20,051 nucleotides of DNA from DASYYE01 sp035946955. GTDB lineage: Bacteria; Actinomycetota; Actinomycetes; Streptosporangiales; Streptosporangiaceae. The stretch is taken from the NCBI GenBank assembly GCA_035946955.1, contig DASYYE010000264.1, positions 1 to 20,051 on the forward strand, in the 5' to 3' direction. Below, piece by piece: positions 12,587 through 20,051 of the stretch. Every line of letters begins with the position of its first letter. Positions within the stretch are counted from its first letter, which is position 1. The notes beneath the pieces are model-generated. The model saw nothing but the letters and a program-made list of their open reading frames with translations. It searched no databases and was not told the origin of the DNA. The position numbers and the translations under genes were made by a program.

Positions 12587-14638
12587 GTGGATGTTGATGA
12601 GCTCACCGCGGCGGAACGGGTGCTGTGGGCGGCGTTCCCGCACGGGACATGGGCCGACCTGCGCACCGGCGTCGTAGCGGAAGACGACCCCGCAGGCGGC
12701 CGGTCGTGGGGACCGTCGCGGACCATCCGCGCCGAGGTGGTCGCGGCCCTGTTGCTCGGAGTGTGCGACGCCGAGCGCGGCTACGGCCCGGCAGTGCGGC
12801 TGCGCGGTGCGCGGGTGAGCGGCCGGCTCGACCTCATGGGTGTCACCCTGAGCTGCCCGCTGGTCTGCGAGCACTGCTCTTTCGAGAGCGCTCCCAGGCT
12901 GGTGGAGTCGGTCACCAGGACGGTGCGGATCGTGGACTCGCACCTGCCGGGCTTCAACGGCACCAGGATGCGCCTGGACGGCATCCTGAACCTCGCGTCG
13001 TCCTCGTTCGGCTCGGTCATCCGGCTCGACCAGGCGAAGGTGACCGGGCAGCTGACCCTGCGCGGGGCCCGGGTCGCTGCCCGTCCAGGGGAGGCTGCGG
13101 TGGCGGCCGAGAGCCTGGTGGTGGACGGCAACGCCGACCTCGCTCGCCTGTCCGCCCGCGGCCCCCTCTGGTTGGAGGGCATGCAGGTCAGCGGGACGGT
13201 GGACCTCTCGGGGACGCAGGTCACGAGCACCCAGGAGCGTGCTATCACCCTCAGCAACTCCGTGGTCGGCGGCAGGCTCGTGTGCGACGGCATGACTGCG
13301 GTAGGCCAGGTCCGGCTGCACAACACCCGCATCGGGTCCAGTTTCGTGCTGACCGGCGCCACCCTGTCAGCGCCGCCCGGCGCCGCGGCCCTGAGCGCTG
13401 GCGGGCTGGCTGTGCAGGGTGGCGTGTTCTGCGGCGGAGACTTCACCGTCGACGGCGAGGTCACCATGGTGGGTGCCCGCCTCGCCGCGAACCTGGCCAT
13501 GGGCGGGGCCGTACTGCGGAACCCGGGGAAGGTCGCACTGAACCTCGACCGCGCCGAGATCGGCGAGTGTGTCCTCACCGGGATCGAGTGCGAGGGCCAG
13601 ATCAAATGCGCTGGCACACGCATCGCCAGTGGGCTGTCCCTGGCGGACGCGCGACTGGCCAGCGGGAGTGACCAGCCGGCACTGGCCGCCGACGGACTGA
13701 CGGTCGGGGGCACGGTGAGGCTGACCCGGCTGCGTGCCCAGGGAGAGGTCAGCTTCCGCACGAGCCACGTCGGTCAGCGTGTCCTGCTCCAGGCCGCCCG
13801 TCTGTCCACCCCCGGCGCCGTCGCGCTCCGCTTCTCCCGGGCCGAGATCGGGGCTGACCTGTTCTGTCAGAACATGGAGGTAACCGGGGGTACCCGGCTG
13901 TTCGGCGCCAAGGTCGGCGGCGACGTCAACCTCCGGCAGGCCCAGCTGGTCAACCCCACCGGCAAGGCGCTGGATGCCGCTGCCCTGCAGGCGGACCAGC
14001 TCACGCTCACCACAGGCGCCCCGGTGCAGGGGGCGGTCGACCTCAGCCATGCGCGGGTCGGCCTGCTGACCGACGACCCCGCCCACTGGCCGGTGGCGAT
14101 CGACCTCCGGGGGCTGACCTACCAGGCGCTCGAGCCGAAACTATCCGCCCATGGCCGGCTGCGGTGGCTCGCCCGGCAGCCACTGGGTCATGAACCGCAG
14201 CCCTATGAGCAGCTCGCCGCGCACTATGACTCGCTCGGCCAGCACACCCAGGCGCGGCATGTGCTCTACGTCGGGGAGCGGCGTCAGCGTGCGGGCAAGC
14301 CCCCGCTCGGCTGGGTGTGGAACCTGGTGCAGGACATCACCGTCGGCTACGGGTACCAGCCATGGCGGGCCGTGCTCTGGCTCGCGGTGCTGCTCGCGAC
14401 CGGGAGCCTGGTGTTCCACGCGCACCAGCCGCAGCCGCTGGCGCACGGTGCCGCCCCCCATTTCAACGCGGTGGTCTACACCCTCGACCTGCTGCTGCCC
14501 GTCGTGAACCTCGGCCAGAAGTACAACTTCAACCCAGCAGGCGCGCTGCAGTGGTTCTCCTACCTGCTCATGGCCGCGGGCGGCGTGCTCGCGACCACCA
14601 TCGCCGCTGGTGCCGCCCGCTTGCTCAGCCGCAAGTAA
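12587..14638 (+). CDS. Right-handed beta-helix repeat protein with C-terminal two-helix membrane domain
   Basis: This 683-residue protein belongs to an actinobacterial group often labelled membrane-associated oxidoreductase, although no oxidoreductase motif is visible. After a short helical N-terminus (about 1-60), residues ~65-510 are a long series of roughly 20-residue coils. They have the pattern GxVxLxGAxVxGxLxLxGAxL alternating with PGxxAL, as expected for a pentapeptide-like or beta-helical solenoid. A helical linker follows (RLRWLARQP, YEQLAAHYDSLGQHTQARHVLYVGERRQR). TVGYG stands at 585-589, then a membrane helix at about 593-611, an external or re-entrant segment YTLDLLLPVVNLG (639 region), and a second helix at about 655-676 ending in RLLSRK. 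The start is GTG at 12587-12589 with AGGATGAG upstream; upstream frames are closed. It likely lies at the membrane with a large cytoplasmic solenoid. Its function is unknown; a scaffold or channel-like role is speculation. Confidence 0.85.
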   Translation: MDVDELTAAERVLWAAFPHGTWADLRTGVVAEDDPAGGRSWGPSRTIRAEVVAALLLGVCDAERGYGPAVRLRGARVSGRLDLMGVTLSCPLVCEHCSFESAPRLVESVTRTVRIVDSHLPGFNGTRMRLDGILNLASSSFGSVIRLDQAKVTGQLTLRGARVAARPGEAAVAAESLVVDGNADLARLSARGPLWLEGMQVSGTVDLSGTQVTSTQERAITLSNSVVGGRLVCDGMTAVGQVRLHNTRIGSSFVLTGATLSAPPGAAALSAGGLAVQGGVFCGGDFTVDGEVTMVGARLAANLAMGGAVLRNPGKVALNLDRAEIGECVLTGIECEGQIKCAGTRIASGLSLADARLASGSDQPALAADGLTVGGTVRLTRLRAQGEVSFRTSHVGQRVLLQAARLSTPGAVALRFSRAEIGADLFCQNMEVTGGTRLFGAKVGGDVNLRQAQLVNPTGKALDAAALQADQLTLTTGAPVQGAVDLSHARVGLLTDDPAHWPVAIDLRGLTYQALEPKLSAHGRLRWLARQPLGHEPQPYEQLAAHYDSLGQHTQARHVLYVGERRQRAGKPPLGWVWNLVQDITVGYGYQPWRAVLWLAVLLATGSLVFHAHQPQPLAHGAAPHFNAVVYTLDLLLPVVNLGQKYNFNPAGALQWFSYLLMAAGGVLATTIAAGAARLLSRK

Positions 14639-14658
14639 CCGCGGGTGGGGCCGGTCAT

Positions 14659-14664
14659 TAGACT
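14659..14664 (+). promoter_or_regulatory. Candidate -10 element for guaA
   Basis: TAGACT fits the TANNNT -10 pattern and lies 54 bases before the guaA start, in the 80-base gap after the beta-helix gene. No clear -35 is present at the expected distance. guaA may also receive read-through from the gene upstream. Confidence 0.35.
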
Positions 14665-14718
14665 GTGCAGGCCCGCCCCGCCTCGGCGCCTGGCGGCTAG
14701 CCCAGGGGAGGGGGCACC

Positions 14719-16302
14719 GTGCCCGACCATGACTACGACACCGTCATCGTGGTGGACTTCGGCGCCCAGTACGCCCAGCTCATCGCCCGCCGGGTCCGCG
14801 AATGCCAGGTGTACTCCGAGATCGTCCCGTCAGGCACCGCCACCGAGGCGATCCTGGCCCGCAAGCCCAAGGCGGTCATCCTCTCCGGCGGCCCAGCCTC
14901 GGTCTATGCCGCTGGCGCTCCGCCCGCCCCGGCTGGCCTGCTCAGCGCCGGGGTGCCGCTGCTGGGCATCTGCTACGGCTTCCAGCTCATGGTGTCCGAG
15001 CTCGGCGGCTCGGTGTCGCGCACCGGCGTGGCGGAGTATGGCGCGACCGCCCTGGACGTGACTGGAGACCCAGCCGCCCCCGGCGGCGCGCTGCTGTCCG
15101 GCCTGCCCGGCTCACAGCAGGTCTGGATGTCCCACGGGGACGCATGCACCACCGAGCCGCCCGGGTTCGCGGTCACCGCGCGGACGGCCGCGTCGCCGGT
15201 GGCCGCGATGGAGGACCCTGAGCGGGAGCTGTACGGCGTGCAGTTCCACCCCGAGGTGCTCCACACCCCCCACGGTATGGAGGTGCTGCGCCGGTTCCTG
15301 GCCGCGGCCGGTTGCCGGCCTCAGTGGACCATGCAGAACATCATCGACGAACGCGTCGGCCAGGTCGCCGCGCAGGTCGGCGGAGGGCGGGCCATCTGCG
15401 GGCTGTCCGGGGGAGTGGACTCCGCGGTCGCGGCCGCGCTCGTGCAGCGGGCGATCGGCTCCCGGCTGACCTGTGTGTTCGTGGACCACGGCCTGCTGCG
15501 CAAGGGCGAGGCCCGCCAGGTCGAACAGGACTTCGTGGCCGCCACCGGGGTCAACCTGCACACGGTGGACGCGGCGAAGGAGTTCTTCGCCGCCCTGGCG
15601 GGGGTCGCCGACCCGGAGGAGAAGCGCAAGATCATTGGCCGGGAGTTCATCCGGGCGTTCGAGCGGGCGACCGCGGAGGTCACCGCGCGTGCGGGATCGG
15701 CCGGGGAGTCCGTGGACTTCCTCGTCCAGGGCACCCTGTACCCCGACGTGGTCGAGTCGGGTGGTGGCAGCGGAACCGCGAACATCAAGTCCCACCACAA
15801 CGTCGGCGGGCTCCCGGCAGACATGGGCTTCCAGTTGGTCGAACCACTGCGTGACCTGTTCAAGGACGAGGTCCGCAAGGTCGGGGAGCAGCTTGGCCTG
15901 CCTCCCACGATCGTCTGGCGCCAGCCATTCCCCGGCCCAGGGCTCGCTATCCGCATCATCGGTGAAGTCACCCCCGGCCGCCTGCGCATCCTGCGTGACG
16001 CGGACGCGATCGTGCGTGAGGAACTCTCCGCGGCAGGCCTGGACCGTGACATCTGGCAGTGCCCGGTCGTGCTGCTTGCCGACGTGCGCTCGGTCGGCGT
16101 CCAGGGCGACGGCCGCAGCTATGGCCACCCGGTGGTGATCCGCCCGGTGACCAGCGAGGACGCCATGACCGCCGACTGGGCGCGGCTGCCCGCGGCCCTG
16201 CTCGCCCGGATCTCCACCCGGCTGACCAACGAGGTCAGCGACATCAACCGGGTCATCCTCGACATCACGAGCAAGCCCCCCGCCACGATCGAGTGGGAGT
16301 AA
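14719..16302 (+). CDS. guaA: GMP synthase (glutamine-hydrolysing) GuaA
   Basis: GuaA converts XMP to GMP using ATP and glutamine, the last step of de novo guanine nucleotide synthesis in the cytosol. The 527-residue protein has the full two-enzyme architecture. A class I glutamine amidotransferase (about 6-195) carries the triad Cys85 in GICYGFQ, His177 and Glu179 in QFHPE. The ATP-pyrophosphatase domain has the P-loop SGGVDS at 230-235. The C-terminal dimerisation/XMP-binding domain includes the motif RQPFPGPGLAIRIIGE and the ending ITSKPPATIEWE. The GTG at 14719-14721 follows an AGGGG-type ribosome site and gives the standard N-terminus ending in VDFGAQYAQLIARR. It is a housekeeping gene with no unusual feature. 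The downstream gene is convergent, 124 bases away. Confidence 0.98.
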   Translation: MPDHDYDTVIVVDFGAQYAQLIARRVRECQVYSEIVPSGTATEAILARKPKAVILSGGPASVYAAGAPPAPAGLLSAGVPLLGICYGFQLMVSELGGSVSRTGVAEYGATALDVTGDPAAPGGALLSGLPGSQQVWMSHGDACTTEPPGFAVTARTAASPVAAMEDPERELYGVQFHPEVLHTPHGMEVLRRFLAAAGCRPQWTMQNIIDERVGQVAAQVGGGRAICGLSGGVDSAVAAALVQRAIGSRLTCVFVDHGLLRKGEARQVEQDFVAATGVNLHTVDAAKEFFAALAGVADPEEKRKIIGREFIRAFERATAEVTARAGSAGESVDFLVQGTLYPDVVESGGGSGTANIKSHHNVGGLPADMGFQLVEPLRDLFKDEVRKVGEQLGLPPTIVWRQPFPGPGLAIRIIGEVTPGRLRILRDADAIVREELSAAGLDRDIWQCPVVLLADVRSVGVQGDGRSYGHPVVIRPVTSEDAMTADWARLPAALLARISTRLTNEVSDINRVILDITSKPPATIEWE

Positions 16303-16426
16303 CCCACTGCCTTCCGCCCGCGTATCCGGTCGGCCAGACTGGAACGGTGGACCTCCTGGGAGCTAGGTCAGTCCCGTAGGTGCGGTGTGGGGTGGTGCGC
16401 AGCGGCGCTGCCCTGCATCCCCGGGA

Positions 16427-17245
16427 TCAGAGCAACTGGGTGACGTGGGCGGCTTGCTGCTCGAGGCTGCCGACCGGGTTGCGGTGGTGGCCGGGGTTGC
16501 CGGGCAGGAGCATCAGCAGCCAGTAGACCGCCATCAGGCGGCGGTACGTGAGCAGTCGCGCCTGCTGGGCCTGGGAGAGCCCCACCGCCTCGATGAGGTC
16601 GTCCGGCTCCACCAGCCCGTGCAGCCGGACCGACACGTGCTCGAGCAGGTCTGCGACCTCGTAGACGGGGTCGCAGACACCGCAGTCCTCGAAGTCGACG
16701 ACACGGCAGCGCACACCATCCCACAAGAAGTTGCCGAGGTTGCCGTCTCCATGGGTGAACACCTGCTCACCCGGCGGCTCGCTGAGAAGGCTGAGGTCGG
16801 TGGTGTCAAGCCAGGCCGCCGCAACCGCAAGGGCCTGCGCCGCCACCGGGCACTGAAGCCGCGGCGTGGCGTGCGCCCACGACCGCAACATCGAGGGCAG
16901 CTCCCCAGGCCGCTGGCGCCCTACCCACTGACGTTCCGGCAGGGACTTCAGCACCTTGTCAGGGACAGCCGCGTGCATCCGCGTCAGCGTCTCGGCCAAG
17001 GCACCCACCTGGGCGGGCGAGAGCTTCGCGGTGCCGAGCGGTTCGCCCACGACCCGCGTCATGACGATCACCGGCACACCACTGTCGGCGCGCCGCTGCA
17101 GGGGTTGCGGCGCCAGTCCCGGAACGCGCCAGTGGAGCAGTCCTAAGCCGGACCACTCCCGGTCAGGCTCTCCTCTGTGCCACGACCGATACCGCTTCAC
17201 AACCCGGTCGTCGGTGAATGTTAAGTCATGGGTGCTGCGGACCAT
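16427..17245 (-). CDS. APH-family phosphotransferase (aminoglycoside/choline kinase-like)
   Basis: This 272-residue protein has the kinase fold of the APH/choline kinase family. The N-lobe shows VVKRY (a likely ATP-binding lysine near 17) and VIVMTRVVGEPL, the hinge-like strand. The catalytic loop is FTHGDGNLGNFLWD, matching HxDxxxxN, and the metal-binding segment is VVDFEDCGVCDPVYEVADLLE. The family phosphorylates hydroxyls on antibiotics, choline, sugars or other small molecules. Nothing here points to a resistance substrate, and no resistance or mobile gene is adjacent. The ATG at 17243-17245 has no ribosome-binding site, but a GATAAT hexamer lies nine bases upstream, so the mRNA is probably leaderless. 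It converges with guaA and diverges from the Uma2 gene. Confidence 0.85.
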   Translation of the reverse strand: MVRSTHDLTFTDDRVVKRYRSWHRGEPDREWSGLGLLHWRVPGLAPQPLQRRADSGVPVIVMTRVVGEPLGTAKLSPAQVGALAETLTRMHAAVPDKVLKSLPERQWVGRQRPGELPSMLRSWAHATPRLQCPVAAQALAVAAAWLDTTDLSLLSEPPGEQVFTHGDGNLGNFLWDGVRCRVVDFEDCGVCDPVYEVADLLEHVSVRLHGLVEPDDLIEAVGLSQAQQARLLTYRRLMAVYWLLMLLPGNPGHHRNPVGSLEQQAAHVTQLL

Positions 17246-17253
17246 GAACGGAC

Positions 17254-17259
17254 ATTATC
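17254..17259 (-). promoter_or_regulatory. Candidate -10 element of a leaderless transcript for the APH-like kinase
   Basis: GATAAT on the minus strand matches five of six bases of the -10 consensus. Its last base is eight bases before the A of the start codon at 17245, so transcription would begin at or next to the ATG. The lack of a Shine-Dalgarno sequence agrees. A -35 is not clear. Confidence 0.5.
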
Positions 17260-17373
17260 GGGCCAGCGTCCAGCAGGTGGTGAATGCCCGGTGACTGCCT
17301 GACCAACATGGCTGTCCGGACCGGCTGACGGTGCCTACTGCTTGAGTGGCGTACATGACCTTATGGAGGCAGC

Positions 17374-17952
17374 ATGGTAGCCGTGAGCACCATCGAGGAG
17401 TGGCCAGCGGCAGGACGTCCGTTCACCGTGGCCGAACTCGACCGGATGCCTGATGACGGCCGCCGGTATGAGTTGCTGGACGGGGTGCTGGTCGTGAGCC
17501 CCCGCCCGACGACTGTCCACCAGTTGGTGGCGACGCGGCTGGCGGCCCTTTTGGTCAGCGCCTGCCCAGGTGAACTGTGTGTAGTGGCTGAGCCAGCCGT
17601 GATGTTGTCTGAGCTCACCGAGTTCGACCCTGACCTCGTGGTGGTCCGGATGGATGAGGTCGGCGGAGCCAAGTTCACCAAGCCACCCGGGCTGGTGGTG
17701 GAAGTACGTTCACCGAGTACGGCGCTCATCGACCTGAACCACAAGAAGACTGCCTATGAGCAGTTTGGCGTGCCGTCGTACTGGGTGGTGGTGCCCGACC
17801 GGTGGAAGCCGGGACTGCTCGTCTTCGAGGCCTTCGACGGGCGCTACGAAGAGGTGGCACACGCCGTGGGAGACCAGATCTTCACCGCGGTCCGCCCCTT
17901 CGCCGTCGAGGTGGTCCCGTTCAGGCTGCTCGCTGGGCTCCCCATGGACTGA
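17374..17952 (+). CDS. Uma2-family (DUF820) restriction-endonuclease-fold protein
   Basis: This 192-residue protein has the Uma2 family pattern throughout. It opens with an N-terminal FTVAELDRMPDDGRRYELLDGVLVVSPRP. DPDLVVV (about 89-95) and VVEVRSP (about 108-114) together supply the Asp and Glu of a PD-(D/E)XK nuclease core. LNHKKTAYEQFGVPSYWVVVPD then completes the fold, its lysines standing near the active site. Uma2 proteins are abundant in actinobacteria and cyanobacteria. Most have no known role, though the fold predicts metal-dependent DNA cleavage. The ATG has GGAGG five bases upstream (17365-17369). It stands alone, divergent from the kinase and ending 13 bases before the kynureninase stop. 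Catalytic residues look intact, so it is not an obvious relic. Confidence 0.88.
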   Translation: MVAVSTIEEWPAAGRPFTVAELDRMPDDGRRYELLDGVLVVSPRPTTVHQLVATRLAALLVSACPGELCVVAEPAVMLSELTEFDPDLVVVRMDEVGGAKFTKPPGLVVEVRSPSTALIDLNHKKTAYEQFGVPSYWVVVPDRWKPGLLVFEAFDGRYEEVAHAVGDQIFTAVRPFAVEVVPFRLLAGLPMD

Positions 17953-17965
17953 GATGGCGGTGCTC

Positions 17966-19228
17966 TCAGGTAGCGGGCTGCCAGGCTGTGGCGACTCTGC
18001 GGATCGTGTCCATGGCGTCCCAGACGTCGGTGAAGCGGGTGTAGGCCGGGGCGGGGCAGAGGCGGATCCGGTCGGGAACCCGGTGGTCGACGACCACGCC
18101 AGCGTCGATGATGGCCTGGCACATCCTGGCTGCCTCGGGGTGACGCAGGCAGACGTGCGAGCCGCGGTGGGCGGCGTCGCGGGGTGAGGCGAGCGCGAAA
18201 CCCAGTGGCACCAGCCAGGCCTCAGCGAGGTCGGTGAGATAGCTGGTCAGTGCCATGCCCTTGGTCCGGAGGCGGCCGATGCCTGCCTCGGCGAGCAGCC
18301 GCACACCTGCCTCGACCGCGGCGATACCGGTGATGTCCGGTGTCCCGGTCAGGAACCGGCTGATGCCCGGTTGCGGCTGGTACTGCGGGCCCATCGTGAA
18401 CTGGTCCTGCTGGCTGAACCAGCCCTGCACCGGCTGCCGCAGGTCATCCTGCAGGTCCCCGCGGACGTAGAGGAACGCTGGTGCGCCTGGCCCCGCATTG
18501 ACGTACTTGTAGGTGCACCCGACGGCGAAGTCGGCGCCGCACGCGTCGAGTTCGGCGGGCACCGCGCCTACCGCGTGGCACAGGTCCCACAGGACCAGGG
18601 CGCCACGGTCGTGGACCAGGCGAGTGACGCGCTCCATGTCGGCCAGGGCACCGCTTCGGTAGCTGACGAGCGACAGGCACACCAGGGCGGTGCCGTCATC
18701 GACCGCGTCAGCGACCGTGCCGACGGTCACGCCTTGGTCCATGTCGGTATGGATCATGCGGAGCCTGGCATCCCGCTCGGCGGCGACCCCGGCGAGCACG
18801 TAACGGTCCGTGGGGAAGTTGTCGTCGTCGGTCACGACCACGTTGCGGCCGGGCCGGGCCGCCAGCGCGGCCCTGGCCAGCTTGTAGATGTTCACCGTGG
18901 TGTTGTCGCACACGGCCACCTGGCCGGGGGCGGCTCCGAGCAGGTGGCATCCGAGGAGGTCACCCACTTGCTGCGGGATGGTGACCCAGGAGTCCCAGGA
19001 ACGCACGAGACCACGCCCCCACTCGTCCCGGACGACCTGGGTGACGCGTTCCAGCGTGGTCAGCGGCAGCATGCCGAGCGAGTTGCCGTCGAGGTAGACG
19101 ACTGACGGGTCGTAGTGAGCGAACCGCTCGCGGAACCCGGCGAGTGGGTCGGCCTCGTCATGTTCCTGCGCGGACGCCCGCCCGGCCGGGGAGCCCGTCG
19201 TCCCCCCGGCAGCCAGGGGGGCGGACAT
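17966..19228 (-). CDS. kynU: Kynureninase KynU
   Basis: Kynureninase is a PLP enzyme that hydrolyses L-kynurenine (or 3-hydroxykynurenine) to anthranilate (or 3-hydroxyanthranilate) and alanine in tryptophan breakdown or NAD synthesis. The 420-residue protein has the family blocks YLDGNSLGMLP (45-55), GLVRSWDSWVTIPQQVGDLLG (73-93), the cofactor-phosphate region DNTTVN (108-113), DDDNFPTDRY (134-143), WDLCHAVGA with Asp215 and His218, and the PLP-binding Lys241 in GCTYKYVNAGPG. QGWFSQQDQFTMGPQYQP and FLTGTPDI follow. The ATG at 19226-19228 overlaps the stop of the upstream CoxG-like gene by one base (TGATG), implying coupled translation. No tryptophan dioxygenase or kynurenine formamidase is in view. 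The first ~25 residues are a low-complexity extension. Confidence 0.95.
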   Translation of the reverse strand: MSAPLAAGGTTGSPAGRASAQEHDEADPLAGFRERFAHYDPSVVYLDGNSLGMLPLTTLERVTQVVRDEWGRGLVRSWDSWVTIPQQVGDLLGCHLLGAAPGQVAVCDNTTVNIYKLARAALAARPGRNVVVTDDDNFPTDRYVLAGVAAERDARLRMIHTDMDQGVTVGTVADAVDDGTALVCLSLVSYRSGALADMERVTRLVHDRGALVLWDLCHAVGAVPAELDACGADFAVGCTYKYVNAGPGAPAFLYVRGDLQDDLRQPVQGWFSQQDQFTMGPQYQPQPGISRFLTGTPDITGIAAVEAGVRLLAEAGIGRLRTKGMALTSYLTDLAEAWLVPLGFALASPRDAAHRGSHVCLRHPEAARMCQAIIDAGVVVDHRVPDRIRLCPAPAYTRFTDVWDAMDTIRRVATAWQPAT

Positions 19229-20051
19229 CAGTGCAGGCCGTCGCCTACGCGCGTGGCGCGGTGGCGACGTCGGCGTCTGCGGGCGCCCAGGTACACGAGC
19301 AGGAGCGCCACGGACGCGCCCACGGCCGGCGCCAGCCGCTTGGCGACGGGGAAGCCCGCCACACGGAGGAGGTCGATCGCTTCCTCATCGGCAGTCCGGA
19401 ACGGACGGGGCGGTGGCGGCTGGGCCATGTCCGTGACGGCTGTGTCCGTGACGGGTATGCGACCCCTGGTGTCTCCCGCCGCTTCCGCCATGAGCTTCTG
19501 TGCCACCCCGGTGGCCGTGTCTGCCTGTCCCGGCTCGGCGGTGGCGGCGAGGCTGAGCCCGAGACCGGACAGCTTCTCGCAGATCTCGCGCACGGACTGT
19601 GGGCCGAGGTTGGTGAATGCGAGCAGTTCCGGTTCGGTGCGGGCCGTGAGGTCTCCCACCGTGTGGATACCCTCGCGCCGCAGCGTGTTGAAGGCACGGA
19701 CCGGCAGGTTGAGCCCTTCGATGGGCAGGGCCATACTTCCCTGCGCGGGAGCGGCCAGGCGTGGCACCGAGGCCGCTGGGCCCGTGCCGTTGCTCCTGGC
19801 CTGGACACCGTCGTGTGGCACGGCCTCGGTGGCTGCCTGCCCAGCGGACGGCTGCCCGGCGGACGCCAGCTCGGCCGCGAGGTTGGCGGCGAACTTTTCG
19901 ATGATCTTGGCGCCGACCTCGGCCATCACACCCCGGCCGAACTGGGCCGGGCGGCCCGTCACACTCAGCGACGTGGCTACGTCGACCCGGGTCTGGCCGT
20001 CCTCTGGCCGCAGGGTCGAGCGGACCGTGGCGGCGGCTGTGCCGCCGCCAC
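19228..20051 (-). CDS. CoxG-like SRPBCC protein fused to an RNA polymerase alpha-CTD-like domain, with C-terminal membrane anchor (partial, 5' end off window)
   Basis: The frame enters from the right edge and gives 273 visible residues, so the N-terminus is missing. The first ~55 are the end of a CoxG-type SRPBCC domain: TVRSTLRP, RVDVATSLSVTGRPAQFGRG, then VMAEVGAKIIEKFAANLA. After an Ala/Pro-rich linker comes LPIEGLNLPVRAFNTLRRE through LSGLGLSL (about 19543-19728). This matches the alpha-subunit C-terminal domain of RNA polymerase: the equivalents of E. coli Arg265, Asn268, Gly296, Ser299 and Glu302 are present, Cys269 is Thr and Lys298 is Gln. A second linker precedes a hydrophobic segment AVGASVALLLVYLG (about 19282-19330) followed by RRRRRRHR, a probable single membrane anchor with a cytoplasmic tail. 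CoxG proteins otherwise bind lipids or quinones and anchor CO dehydrogenase. The first in-frame start (GTG, 19960-19962) lies inside the SRPBCC domain and is not the real start. Confidence 0.85.
   Translation of the reverse strand, partial: GGGTAAATVRSTLRPEDGQTRVDVATSLSVTGRPAQFGRGVMAEVGAKIIEKFAANLAAELASAGQPSAGQAATEAVPHDGVQARSNGTGPAASVPRLAAPAQGSMALPIEGLNLPVRAFNTLRREGIHTVGDLTARTEPELLAFTNLGPQSVREICEKLSGLGLSLAATAEPGQADTATGVAQKLMAEAAGDTRGRIPVTDTAVTDMAQPPPPRPFRTADEEAIDLLRVAGFPVAKRLAPAVGASVALLLVYLGARRRRRRHRATRVGDGLH

Noticed and set aside
12518..13321. 267-codon minus-strand frame opposite the beta-helix gene
   Set aside because: Its composition (His, Gln, Arg, Gly) is that of antisense sequence, and the plus-strand repeat pattern is clear.
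14339..14353. TVGYG in the beta-helix protein as a potassium-channel selectivity filter
   Set aside because: It lies before the first membrane helix rather than in a re-entrant loop between helices, so a true filter is not supported; kept only as a curiosity in the findings.
16381..16426. Possible terminator between guaA and the kinase (GCAGCGGCGCTGC)
   Set aside because: The palindrome leaves essentially no loop unless the stem is cut to four pairs, so it is too weak to call.
16427..17245. APH-like gene as an antibiotic resistance determinant
   Set aside because: Only the general kinase fold is visible; the family includes many non-resistance enzymes and no resistance context is present.
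1..20051. Mobile element, prophage, CRISPR array, tRNA or rRNA
   Set aside because: No transposase or integrase frame, no regularly spaced repeats, and no cloverleaf or rRNA-like sequence was recognised.

Overview
The window is high-GC DNA with dense, often translationally coupled genes, frequent GTG and TTG starts, and protein families typical of Actinomycetota: a CUT1 sugar transporter without its own ATPase, an actinobacterial beta-helix membrane protein, a TIGR00027-like methyltransferase and Uma2. It looks like the chromosome of a high-GC actinomycete. I cannot name the genus from the sequence alone. I see no tRNA, rRNA, CRISPR array, insertion sequence or phage gene.

Region A (1-12208) is a galactose/sugar block, almost all on the minus strand. 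In transcription order it holds a DeoR-family repressor coupled to galT, a sugar-binding Tat lipoprotein with two coupled permeases, a second and closely similar DeoR repressor, then (after a plus-strand CorC/CNNM membrane protein) galE-galK, an M20 amidohydrolase and a partial SAM methyltransferase that runs off the left edge. The Leloir enzymes GalK, GalT and GalE are all present but split into two transcription units around the transporter. The likely logic is uptake by the transporter, phosphorylation by GalK, uridylyl transfer by GalT and epimerisation by GalE, under two repressors whose recognition helices are identical. The transporter promoter carries repeated motifs and an inverted repeat that could be their operators.

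Region B (12209-12586) is the longest gene-free stretch. It is comparatively AT-rich and contains a strong stem-loop, three TTGCAT copies, a TTGTTCG half-site and a 13-bp inverted repeat beside the next gene.

Region C (12587-16302) is on the plus strand: a beta-helix repeat protein with two C-terminal membrane helices, then guaA (GMP synthetase).

Region D (16303-20051) holds an APH-like kinase (minus, possibly leaderless), an Uma2-family nuclease (plus), kynureninase (minus) and, overlapping it by one base, a partial gene that runs off the right edge. That partial gene joins the end of a CoxG-like SRPBCC domain to a domain closely resembling the C-terminal domain of RNA polymerase alpha, followed by a membrane anchor. 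This fusion is the most unusual object in the window.
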